64,000 bases of DNA from Flavobacteriales bacterium. GTDB taxonomy: Bacteria > Bacteroidota > Bacteroidia > Flavobacteriales_D > Crocinitomicaceae. The notes under the pieces were generated by a model. It was given only the letters and a program-made list of their open reading frames with translations. It did no database searches and was not told where the DNA came from. The stretch spans positions 62,001 through 126,000 of the forward strand of contig CANFJL010000006.1 in the NCBI GenBank assembly GCA_947447525.1, read 5' to 3'. Within the stretch, counting starts at the first letter, position 1; the number at the start of each line of letters is the position of its first letter. Below, one piece after another: positions 33,097 through 41,205 of the stretch. The translations under genes were made by a program, and so were the position numbers.

Positions 33097-36000
33097 ATGA
33101 AAATAGGTATTACTGCGCTTGCTTTTATTGCTTCCATTGGTTTTGGTTTTAGTCAAAAAGCTACTGAATTCCATTCTAATGCATGGCAACAAGAAGTGAA
33201 TTTTAAAATTCAAGTACGCTTGAATGATGAAAATCAAACCTTATCTGCTTTTGAGGAAATAGAATACATTAATAAATCTCCAAAGACTTTGGATACGATT
33301 TATATGCATCTATGGCCCAACGCCTATCGTAATTATAGATCGGCACTTGCCAAACAACAATATAATAGCGGTAAAAAGAATCTGTATTATGGTGATATGA
33401 AGGATAGAGGATCTATTGATTCTTTAGATTTCAAAGTTAATGGAGTGCAAGTGCAATGGAAAGAATATGAAGGTAATCCTGATATTGGATATTTCATTCT
33501 GCCGAGCAGCTTATTGCCAGGGTCTAAAGTTACCATTACAACACCTTTTTCGGTTAAAATTCCTTCTGGAGAAATTTCTAGACTGGGTCACATTGATCAG
33601 TCTTATCAAATAACACAATGGTATCCAAAACCTGCAGTTTATGATGCGAATGGTTGGAATATGATGCCTTATTTAAATCAAGGTGAATTTTATTCTGAAT
33701 ATGGAACTTTTGATGTTTCTATTACTGTTCCTCAAAATTATGTAGTAGCAGCAACCGGTGATTTACAAGATCAATCTGAATTAGATTTTTTAGATTCATT
33801 AGTAGCAGCAACAAAAATTAATATCCCCAAATTTCTTCAAACTAAACAAGGTGGAGGTGCAACAACAGATTTTCCAGCATCTTCTAATCTCTGGAAAACG
33901 ATTCACTTTAAGCAAAGTCATGTGCATGATTTCGCTTGGTTTGCCGATAAAAGATTTGCGGTACTAAAAGGTGAAGTAACGCTTCCACATTCAGCAAGTA
34001 CTGTCACCTCTTGGGCGATGTTTGTTCCTCATAACACCTTAACATGGCAAAATGCCATTGAATATATTAACGATGGAACGTATTACTATTCCTTGTGGAA
34101 CGGTGATTATCCTTACCATAATGTTACCGCTATTGATGGAACTATCAGCGCTGGTGGTGGAATGGAATATCCAAATGTTACCGTAATTGGTAATGCAAGT
34201 TCTGCTGAAGAATTGGAAGTGGTAATTGTTCATGAAGTGGGACACAATTGGTTTTATGGTATTTTAGGTTCTAATGAACGCGTTCACGGTTGGATGGATG
34301 AAGGAATCAATACCTTGAATGAAATGCGCTATGTTGAAACAAAATATCCAAATAATAAAAGACTTTCAGACATGGTCTTAAACGGTAAGTTTCATTTAAA
34401 TGACCTTGATCATCATGATATGGGTGATGTAATGTATAGAATGCTCGCTGCTTTCGGAAAAGATCAAGCGATTGAAACACATTCAGCAGATTTCTCTTCC
34501 ATTAATTATGGGGCGATAATGTATCAAAAAACAGGTTTAGTATTTTATTACTTAAAGGATTATCTAGGAACTGAGCTGTTTGATCAATGCATGCAGAATT
34601 ATTTTAATGCATGGAAATTTAGACATCCACAACCACAAGATTTACAGCGTGTTTTTGAAGAAATTTCCGGTAAAAAATTGGATTGGTTTTTTCATGATTT
34701 AATTCAAACCACAGATCATATTGATTATAAAATTTCGAAGGTAAAATTCAATAAGGATGGGGGAGTTGTTCAAGTTAAAAATAAGGGGAAAGTTGATGGA
34801 CCAATTGAGGTTAATGTAGTAAACAAGGACAAATCAATGAATTCTTATTGGGTTGAACCAGGACAAACTACTACTTCTATTTCAAGTAGTAAAGAAGCTG
34901 TTGATTATGTAATGATTGATGCGAATCGAGATATTCCTGAATTGAATCGATCTAATAATTATTATTATCCCAATATTCCATTCTTCATGAGAAAGCAAGA
35001 ACCTCTTGCATTAGAATTTTTTAGTGGAGACAACGAAGGTGGAAAAAATAATATTTTCTGGTTGCCGATCATTGCGGGAAATTCCAATGATCGTACGATG
35101 TTAGGAGTAGCCGTACATAATTTCGGTTTAGGTCCACGACCAACCCAGTATTTGATTGCACCTATGTATTCTTTTGGCAGAAAGATGGTTTCTGGTATTG
35201 CAGAAGTGAGTCACACTTTTTATCCTGAAAACTTCTTCAGATCAAGTAAATTGGGAGTCTCAGCAAAATCTTTCTCCACAAATGGAATATCAGATAATCC
35301 TCGAGGCTCTTATTTTGTGGGAATTAGTCCATACTTATTGTTGGAGTTTGGTAAAAAGAAAAATAATCCATCGATCACAAGAACACTTTTGATTAAAACC
35401 ATCGCGCGTCATGATCAATGGATTGATAATTCTAGTAATTTAATTCTTAATCAAGTAGGAGCGATGCTTTCTTACTCTTATCTTAAATCAAAAGCTGATT
35501 ATAAGTATTCCAATGAAACACGCTTGGAATCAATGCAGCACTTCAAGGGAAATGATAATATGTTACGCATCTCTAGTGCAACACAATTTGAATTTAAATA
35601 TTTGCGCAATAAAATGGATCGTTGGATTAGCCTTCGTGCCTATATTGGATATAATCTTTATGCAAAATCAAGTTCGTGGATCATGCCAGACAAATACATG
35701 ATGTCGCTTAGTGGTGCTGCAGGAACGCAAGATAATTACTTAGAAAATTATTACTTTGATCGCTATAACACAGCCGGTATGCAAAGAGATGATAATATGG
35801 GTGGATTTAGAAGTACGTATAATTTACTTTCCAATTCATGGATGGCTTCTGTAAACGCAACGATGCAATTACCAATTAAACCAGATTTATTTGTTGCTTT
35901 TGCAGATTTCGGTTTGCGTCCATATAGCAACCTAAACAATGGGGTTGAATCTTTTTTAAATACGGGACTTGGTATCAAAATCAGTTCCTTTGTAGGCATT

Positions 36001-36126
36001 TATTTTCCTTTGTGGAGATCATGGAATATGAGTAACATGTATACCAATTATGGAAAGGAAATTCGATTAACTTTGAAATTCAATCCAGCCGGAAAATCAA
36101 TGAAATTAAGTGCTTTAATGAAATAA
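33097..36126 (+). CDS. M1 family metallopeptidase with extended C-terminus
   Basis: 1009 residues from ATG at 33097, chosen over TTG at 33091 because it starts the signal peptide (to about residue 21, GFGFSQ). The catalytic zinc site is HEVGHNWFYG (about residue 378) with the glutamate ligand in GWMDEGINTLNE about 20 residues later. After the peptidase core (to about 600), a C-terminal beta-rich region with aromatic strands (GPRPTQYLIAPMYSFG and later repeats) looks like an outer-membrane barrel. It probably degrades peptides at the cell envelope. It lies 10 nt before sppA. Confidence 0.93.
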   Translation: MKIGITALAFIASIGFGFSQKATEFHSNAWQQEVNFKIQVRLNDENQTLSAFEEIEYINKSPKTLDTIYMHLWPNAYRNYRSALAKQQYNSGKKNLYYGDMKDRGSIDSLDFKVNGVQVQWKEYEGNPDIGYFILPSSLLPGSKVTITTPFSVKIPSGEISRLGHIDQSYQITQWYPKPAVYDANGWNMMPYLNQGEFYSEYGTFDVSITVPQNYVVAATGDLQDQSELDFLDSLVAATKINIPKFLQTKQGGGATTDFPASSNLWKTIHFKQSHVHDFAWFADKRFAVLKGEVTLPHSASTVTSWAMFVPHNTLTWQNAIEYINDGTYYYSLWNGDYPYHNVTAIDGTISAGGGMEYPNVTVIGNASSAEELEVVIVHEVGHNWFYGILGSNERVHGWMDEGINTLNEMRYVETKYPNNKRLSDMVLNGKFHLNDLDHHDMGDVMYRMLAAFGKDQAIETHSADFSSINYGAIMYQKTGLVFYYLKDYLGTELFDQCMQNYFNAWKFRHPQPQDLQRVFEEISGKKLDWFFHDLIQTTDHIDYKISKVKFNKDGGVVQVKNKGKVDGPIEVNVVNKDKSMNSYWVEPGQTTTSISSSKEAVDYVMIDANRDIPELNRSNNYYYPNIPFFMRKQEPLALEFFSGDNEGGKNNIFWLPIIAGNSNDRTMLGVAVHNFGLGPRPTQYLIAPMYSFGRKMVSGIAEVSHTFYPENFFRSSKLGVSAKSFSTNGISDNPRGSYFVGISPYLLLEFGKKKNNPSITRTLLIKTIARHDQWIDNSSNLILNQVGAMLSYSYLKSKADYKYSNETRLESMQHFKGNDNMLRISSATQFEFKYLRNKMDRWISLRAYIGYNLYAKSSSWIMPDKYMMSLSGAAGTQDNYLENYYFDRYNTAGMQRDDNMGGFRSTYNLLSNSWMASVNATMQLPIKPDLFVAFADFGLRPYSNLNNGVESFLNTGLGIKISSFVGIYFPLWRSWNMSNMYTNYGKEIRLTLKFNPAGKSMKLSALMK

Positions 36127-36136
36127 AATATAAATT

Positions 36137-37939
36137 ATGACTGATTTTAAAATCCCATTTTCTCGAATATTTTGGCCTTCATTACTTGCGATCATCATCG
36201 CAGTATTTGTAGGGTTATTTATGTTTCTACTCGTAATAGGTGGAATTATAGGTTCTTTTAGTGATTTTGGTCCGGAGCCCATTGCAGTGAATGAAAATTC
36301 AATCCTTCACATGCAACTCAATGGCCAAATTCAAGATAAAAGTACGGCTACCTTTGATGCTGGAAGTTTTACTGTAGAAAATCAAATGGGATTACCAGAT
36401 TTACTTTATGGTTTGGAGCAAGCTGAACAAGATGATAACATAAAAGGTATTTTTATTGATATAGGTGATGTATCTTGTGGTTTTTCGACCGCACGGACAC
36501 TTAGAAATGCGATTGCTGAATTTCAAAAGTCCGGAAAGTTTGTTATTGCTTATTATTCTGGAGAATATATCTCTCAAAAGGAATACTATATTGGTTCTGT
36601 TGCAAAGGAAAATTATGCTTTCCCAAGTGCACCTTTTCAGTTTAATGGTTTAGGTGGTGATATGATGTTCTTCAAAAACATGTTGGATAAATTGGAAATT
36701 GAAGTTGAAATTATTAGAGGAAAAAACAATGATTTTAAAAGTGCTGTGGAGCCTTTCTTTAGAACCAACATGAGTGATTCAAGTCGTGTGCAATCGGAAA
36801 GTTATATTGGTTCCATTTGGGAAGATTTTAAATTAGATATTTCTAAGGATCGAAAACTTACCCCAACAGCTTTAAATAAAATGGCAGATGAATTAATTAT
36901 TCGTGATTCGAAAGATGCTTTAGCAAATAAATTAATTGATGGATTAAAATATCGCGATGAAATGATGTCGTATTTAATGGAAAAAGTAGGGGTGGAGTCT
37001 GATGAAGATTTGGCATTTCAAAATTTCGAAGAATATGCGCATCGTTTATTTGTTGATGATCAAATTATCTTGTCAAGTCAGAACCCAAGTATAGCAGTAG
37101 TGCTAGCGGAGGGAGATGTAAGTCGCGATGGTGATGGCTTGAGTTCAATAAAACTATGTAAAATATTGAGTAAGTTGCGTCAAGATGATAACATCAAAAT
37201 TATTGTATTAAGAATCAATTCACCTGGAGGAAGCGCTTTAGCAAGTGAAGAAATTTGGCGGGAAGTTTCTTTAACCAATAAAGTTAAAAAGGTCATCGTT
37301 TCCATGGGTGATGTTGCCGCTTCGGGTGGTTATTATATCGCAACACCAAGCAGTCGCATCTTTGCTGAATCTACTACAATAACAGGTTCAATTGGTGTTT
37401 TTGGTATGATTCCCTACACAGGAAAAATGTTTGAAAATAAATTGGGAATTACTTTTGATAAAATTTCAACCAATAAGCATTCGGTACTTTCAACCAATCA
37501 AAAGCTTTCTCCGGAAGAACTGCAAATTACACAAGAAGAAGTAGATAAAATTTACGATCAATTCCTTACGCGTGTTGCTGATGGTAGAAATTTAAGTAAA
37601 ACAAGAGTGAACGAAATTGCAAGAGGTCGTGTTTGGACAGGAAAAGATGCCAAAAGAATCGGATTGGTGGATGAACTAGGAGGATTGAAAGAAGCAATAA
37701 ATTATGCGGCGAAACAAATTAATTCAAATGCTACGGATGTAATCTATTATCCGAAACAAAAGGAAGATAAGTTCGCAACCTTCTTTAAAATGATTGAAGA
37801 AGAAACAGAAGAATCTGATGTTAAAATTCAATCGAATACAATTCCGGCTGAATTTGTTTCTTTTTATAAGAAGCTAAAGGAAATTGAAAATCGAACTGGA
37901 ATGCAAATGCGCTTGCCATTCGATATCGTGTTTAATTAA
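36137..37939 (+). CDS. sppA: Signal peptide peptidase SppA, 67K type
   Basis: 600 residues from ATG. An N-terminal TM (about 12-40) anchors it in the inner membrane. Two tandem SppA domains follow: the general-base Lys in GKNNDFKSAVEPF (about residue 199) and the nucleophile Ser in GDVAASGGYYIATPSS (about 396), the arrangement of the long enzyme. ESTTITGSIGVFG and RVWTGKDAKRIGLVDELGG also match. It degrades cleaved signal peptides. The downstream spacer is the 957-bp repeat island. Confidence 0.96.
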   Translation: MTDFKIPFSRIFWPSLLAIIIAVFVGLFMFLLVIGGIIGSFSDFGPEPIAVNENSILHMQLNGQIQDKSTATFDAGSFTVENQMGLPDLLYGLEQAEQDDNIKGIFIDIGDVSCGFSTARTLRNAIAEFQKSGKFVIAYYSGEYISQKEYYIGSVAKENYAFPSAPFQFNGLGGDMMFFKNMLDKLEIEVEIIRGKNNDFKSAVEPFFRTNMSDSSRVQSESYIGSIWEDFKLDISKDRKLTPTALNKMADELIIRDSKDALANKLIDGLKYRDEMMSYLMEKVGVESDEDLAFQNFEEYAHRLFVDDQIILSSQNPSIAVVLAEGDVSRDGDGLSSIKLCKILSKLRQDDNIKIIVLRINSPGGSALASEEIWREVSLTNKVKKVIVSMGDVAASGGYYIATPSSRIFAESTTITGSIGVFGMIPYTGKMFENKLGITFDKISTNKHSVLSTNQKLSPEELQITQEEVDKIYDQFLTRVADGRNLSKTRVNEIARGRVWTGKDAKRIGLVDELGGLKEAINYAAKQINSNATDVIYYPKQKEDKFATFFKMIEEETEESDVKIQSNTIPAEFVSFYKKLKEIENRTGMQMRLPFDIVFN

Positions 37940-37956
37940 ATGTTGTCAAGAGTTCC

Positions 37957-38010
37957 TCCCCTTGCCCTCAAAATAGAGTTAGAGGTTAGAGCTAGAGGTT
38001 AGAGCTATAG
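37957..38010 (-). repeat. Inverted TCTAAC-type repeat array
   Basis: Reading the minus strand gives CTAACCTCTAGCTCTAACCT and CTAACTCTATTTTGAGGGCA, the same array and tail as 5537-5597 and 6674-6802 but in opposite orientation. Confidence 0.7.
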
Positions 38011-38078
38011 CGAGTTACCTCACTTTGTTTTGTTAACGACATACCGTTGTTTTTTTTGTAAATAATAACATTCTATTC

Positions 38079-38466
38079 TTAGACCTTGCAAAAGGAGGTT
38101 TTGAAAACCCATTGAATTTGGTATATGCTAAGATTATCTGAAAGATCAATCGCCAGCATCCAAATTTGGTGGGGATTAAAAATACTTTGAACTAACTCAG
38201 GAATGAGAGGGTTACGGATGCGTCGAAGTAAAGCGCATTGCTGAGTCAGCTCCTTTTTTTGTTACTTTTTTTTGAGCTAAAAAAAAGTAAAGGAATAGAT
38301 CAATCGCTAGCATCCAAATTTGGTAGGGATTAAAAATACTCCGAACCTACTCACGAATGAGTTAATTATAGTTGCGTCGAAGTAAAGCGCATTGCTCAGT
38401 CAGCTCCTTTTTTTGTTACCGACGCTTCGGTATTTTTTTTGAGCTAAAAAAAAGTAAAGGAATAGA
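38079..38466 (+). repeat. Tandem dispersed-repeat units
   Basis: Two direct units (about 38144-38297 and 38298-38464) begin GATCAATCG(C/T)(C/T)AGCATCC and share GCGTCGAAGTAAAGCGCATT and the following GCTGAGTCAGCTCCTTTTTT-type segment (second unit GCTCAGTCAGCTCC). The first unit is preceded by TTAGACCTTGCAAAAGGAGG and TTTGGTATATGCTAAGA, which occur inverted at 5885-5944. Non-coding. Confidence 0.8.
38409..38440. terminator. Bidirectional terminator-like hairpin in the repeat
   Basis: ACCGA and TCGGT pair around CGCT, with T tracts on both sides (TTTTTTTGTT before, ATTTTTTTT after). Identical stem to 5736-5771, so it travels with the repeat family. Confidence 0.5.
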
Positions 38467-38896
38467 TCTCTCTACTTTTTTTCCGCAAAAAAGTAGCAAA
38501 AAGCTCGGTGCCGGTTTTTTTATTCTGCGTTCCACTCTTGAAAATCGACCATTACGGCGAGCTTACAGCTTCCTTATGGTGCCCAACTTTCAACGCGCTA
38601 TTCTTGATTAAAAAAAATGCACCCACTTAAAAGAAAAAATAAATAATAACCTTCTATTTTAAACCTTGCAATAGGAGGCTAGCCTCGATACATTTCTCCC
38701 TTCGGTCAAAACACTCGGCTAGCGAATAACAAACACTAGGTTAACGCACCAATAGCTTATCGAGTGGCCCCAGCTTGCTGGGGATGTATCGAGAAAAGCG
38801 CATCTCGACTTACTCTGCACAAGTGTCAAAGCACAAGTCGCTCGATGAGCTTTAAAAGTGGATTGAGCGTAGTCGAAATCCATGGTGGGAAACCTT
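38467..38896. repeat. Remainder of the repeat island
   Basis: Mosaic of short repeat fragments. AACCTTGCAATAGGAGG near 38662 recalls the block at 38082. CTCTGCACAAGTGTCAAAGC and GCTTTAAAAGTGGATTGAGC (38814-38869) are inverted counterparts of 5598-5692. A short hairpin CCCCAGCTTGCTGGGG lies at about 38768-38783. The two short open frames in this stretch are repeat shadows. Confidence 0.65.
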
Positions 38897-39439
38897 CTAG
38901 TTTAACCCTTGCAATAGCTCCAAGATTTCATCTTGAATCCTTTCTCCTTTATCTTCATTGTACCATTTTTGTAAAATGGTTTTGATCTCTTCAAAAATTT
39001 CGTTCTTAGCTTTTAGATCCAAATAAATCGCTTGTAATTCCTTCGGGCGTGGACCCCAAACAAACAAGTCTTTCTTTGCTTCATCTCTAACAATCAACAT
39101 GGGAACAGACTTTCCACCATGGGTGAGATATTGGTCGATTTCTGAATCGCTATCCCTTAATTGAATTTCAAGATTGATCTTGCTGTTTAGTGCCGCCATT
39201 TTTATTAGGAAGGGAACCGTATGGGCAGCATCTCCACACCAAGGTTCTGTGATCAGAACCCAATGTTGTGTACTGGTGATTTTAGAAATTTGTTCTTGTA
39301 AGGAATCACTAATGACTCCATGTTTCATCCAGCGTTGATGTCTGTGCAAGTTCAAAGGAACATAATGATTTAATTCATTTGTGTAATTTTCTCCTTTGGC
39401 ACTTTCTTCGAAAAAGGTAGCGTATTCAATACTGTTCAT
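38897..39439 (-). CDS. Thioredoxin-fold protein with single active-site cysteine
   Basis: 180 residues from ATG at 39439, no signal peptide. The region WVLITEPWCGDAAHTVPFLI (60-79) matches a thioredoxin-like active site in which the usual CxxC is WCGDA, so only Cys68 remains. The cis-Pro loop is KSVPMLIV. The protein is cytoplasmic and longer than classical thioredoxin at both ends. Members of this group are common in Bacteroidota; their targets are unknown. It is the last gene of a minus-strand run starting with the E1 dehydrogenase, but a 51-nt gap leaves co-transcription uncertain. Confidence 0.85.
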   Translation of the reverse strand: MNSIEYATFFEESAKGENYTNELNHYVPLNLHRHQRWMKHGVISDSLQEQISKITSTQHWVLITEPWCGDAAHTVPFLIKMAALNSKINLEIQLRDSDSEIDQYLTHGGKSVPMLIVRDEAKKDLFVWGPRPKELQAIYLDLKAKNEIFEEIKTILQKWYNEDKGERIQDEILELLQGLN

Positions 39440-39490
39440 AATAACGGACTTAAAACACGGTAAAGTTAGCGTTTTAAGTCCGTTTCTTAT

Positions 39491-39880
39491 TTATTGGGGT
39501 AAACAAACAGCATCAACTTCTTTAATTACTTGATTTCCGTTATTATCTAAATTGGCGCTTACCATGAAAGTGAAATGGGTAGTGTCAACTACATCGTTTA
39601 CCCAATGCTCATGAAAAGAGTAGCTTTTAGCTTTCTTGTCGCTTCCATATTTAAGGACGCTAACTCCTGTCGATTGATTGACTAAATCAATTTGAAAACC
39701 ATATAATTTATGCTTTCCAACGATTTCACCCTCTACATGAAATTCTGTTCCAAATGCGATGGTATCGCTTGGAAGTGGTTCCATAATTGTAATCGTAGTT
39801 TCTTCAACTTTATTTTTTTGACAACTGAATGTCATAAATGCACATGCACTTATTAGCATTATTTTACTTAGTGTTTTCAT
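39491..39880 (-). CDS. Small His-containing lipoprotein, DUF4625-like
   Basis: 129 residues from ATG at 39880. The lipobox is TFSC (Cys20). The mature domain is beta-rich (EPLPSDTIAFGTEFHVEGEI) with a YSFHEHWVNDVVDTTHF segment that clusters three histidines and could bind a metal. The pattern recalls DUF4625 lipoproteins but I am not certain. It overlaps the preceding barrel-like gene by 4 nt (coupled), placing it in the putative metal-handling set. Confidence 0.7.
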   Translation of the reverse strand: MKTLSKIMLISACAFMTFSCQKNKVEETTITIMEPLPSDTIAFGTEFHVEGEIVGKHKLYGFQIDLVNQSTGVSVLKYGSDKKAKSYSFHEHWVNDVVDTTHFTFMVSANLDNNGNQVIKEVDAVCLPQ

Positions 39881-40767
39881 TTCTTTTTGTTTTTTAATAA
39901 ATAGTTAATTGTTAAAGAGAAAGACCATTTTTGTCTAAGCTCCCCTTGATTGATGTTCTGTATTAATCCGCGTTGTACTTGTAATCCAAACAACATTTTA
40001 TTAGTAATTAAATTTAAGCTTGCTTTTGGGGCTATTACAATGCCTTGATAAACAAGTGCGTTGTTGTTGGATTTTAGATTAAAAAAGTAATCCATATTTA
40101 TTCCGCAGGAACTAATTAATCGATAACCGAGTAAGGACTTATTCGTATAAAATTGACTTGAAAATGTGCTTACATTACTTCTTCTAAGTCCCATTGGATT
40201 GCTACCTTTGACGCTTAAACTTATTTCATTTTGAAATCCAAAATTGGTTTTTGGTGAAAAAATATAATTAAAATGAAATTTACTATCCCAAGATCCAGTA
40301 CCGGGAGCAATATAGGTTAAGGAATTACTTCCGCTCCTCATTTTTCCAATGGGAGCTTTTACACCTATGCCAATACTGGCAAAATGAAACCTTTGACTTA
40401 TTGAATCTTTCTTGTTAATGAGGATAAAATTCAAAAGTAGATTGGGATCACCAAATCCGAAGCTTTTTTCACTTTTTAAATCTGTTTTCTCGATTCCGTA
40501 TTGATAGGGTATTTCACCATAACATTGTATTCTATTGGTAAATTGATACCTGAAATTTATTTCCTGAGTAAAAATTAATTGATCCGCTTGTCTTATTCCA
40601 TGCATATATAAGGAATAGTCACGAAAATTACTTCTTAAACCAAGGTAATGGAATTGGTTTGCAGCAAATAATCCTATGCTAGCATTACCACTTACACCAC
40701 CGCACATATCACATGCTTTTGAGGAAAAAAATAACAGACATACAATAATACTTATTGTTGTCTTCAT
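39877..40767 (-). CDS. Outer-membrane protein with N-terminal CDMCGG motif
   Basis: 296 residues from ATG at 40767. The signal peptide ends just before C19-D-M-C22-G-G, a cysteine pair at the mature N-terminus that suits metal binding. The rest shows amphipathic strands typical of a beta barrel (FRYQFTNRIQCYGEIPYQYG, FHFNYIFSPKTNFGFQNEIS, and a terminal SLTINYLLKNKKK). Similar CDxCGC-start proteins occur in Bacteroidota, often near metal genes, from memory. Stop overlaps the lipoprotein start by 4 nt. Confidence 0.75.
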   Translation of the reverse strand: MKTTISIIVCLLFFSSKACDMCGGVSGNASIGLFAANQFHYLGLRSNFRDYSLYMHGIRQADQLIFTQEINFRYQFTNRIQCYGEIPYQYGIEKTDLKSEKSFGFGDPNLLLNFILINKKDSISQRFHFASIGIGVKAPIGKMRSGSNSLTYIAPGTGSWDSKFHFNYIFSPKTNFGFQNEISLSVKGSNPMGLRRSNVSTFSSQFYTNKSLLGYRLISSCGINMDYFFNLKSNNNALVYQGIVIAPKASLNLITNKMLFGLQVQRGLIQNINQGELRQKWSFSLTINYLLKNKKK

Positions 40768-40808
40768 GTTCTTTATTTAATTGTAAATGATTGATTTAGA
40801 ATAATCAT

Positions 40809-41204
40809 TTAACAACAAGGAGGATGAAAAATTGAGGGTGGGGTAATTGATTTCCAGTAGTTATTTTTGAAATGATCTTCAGCGCTTTTTGTTTTAAAGG
40901 AAAGATTTATTGGAACAATTTTATCTTTTCTAATTTCAATAAATTCAGGACTCTTTAATGATTTAAAATGAATACTGGAATTTTCTTGATGTTGTTTTTT
41001 TTCATCCAATTCAATTTCTGCTTTTTGTAATTGTTTAGCAAGGTAACATTGCCCATTGCAGTTTCGCATCGGATTGTTTTTGTTAACACAAGATTTTGCG
41101 ATGATTTCTTTTTGATTAATATGAAATTTTACTTGCCAGTAGAACCCATAGATTGTCTTTGAAAGTATACAAGCTATAAGAAGGGGAATTGTAAGAAACT
41201 TCAT
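40809..41204 (-). CDS. Small Cys-rich exported protein
   Basis: 131 residues from ATG at 41204, chosen because it starts an obvious signal/TM segment (MKFLTIPLLIACILSKTIYG) one base after the E1 gene stop. The longer open frame overlaps E1. Conserved-looking features are C39-VNKNNPMRN-C49-NGQ-C53-YLAKQL and the C-terminal HPPCC. Proteins with this NCNGQCYL element are seen in Bacteroidota next to metal-related genes; the function is unknown. It could carry copper or another soft metal in the periplasm. It is probably translated from the E1 mRNA by coupling. Confidence 0.75.
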   Translation of the reverse strand: MKFLTIPLLIACILSKTIYGFYWQVKFHINQKEIIAKSCVNKNNPMRNCNGQCYLAKQLQKAEIELDEKKQHQENSSIHFKSLKSPEFIEIRKDKIVPINLSFKTKSAEDHFKNNYWKSITPPSIFHPPCC

Positions 41205-41205
41205 C

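Noticed and set aside
38372-38985. Two short plus-strand frames in the 38-kb repeat island
   Set aside because: They run through dispersed repeats and terminator hairpins, and one extends into the thioredoxin-fold gene on the other strand; no protein-like conservation.
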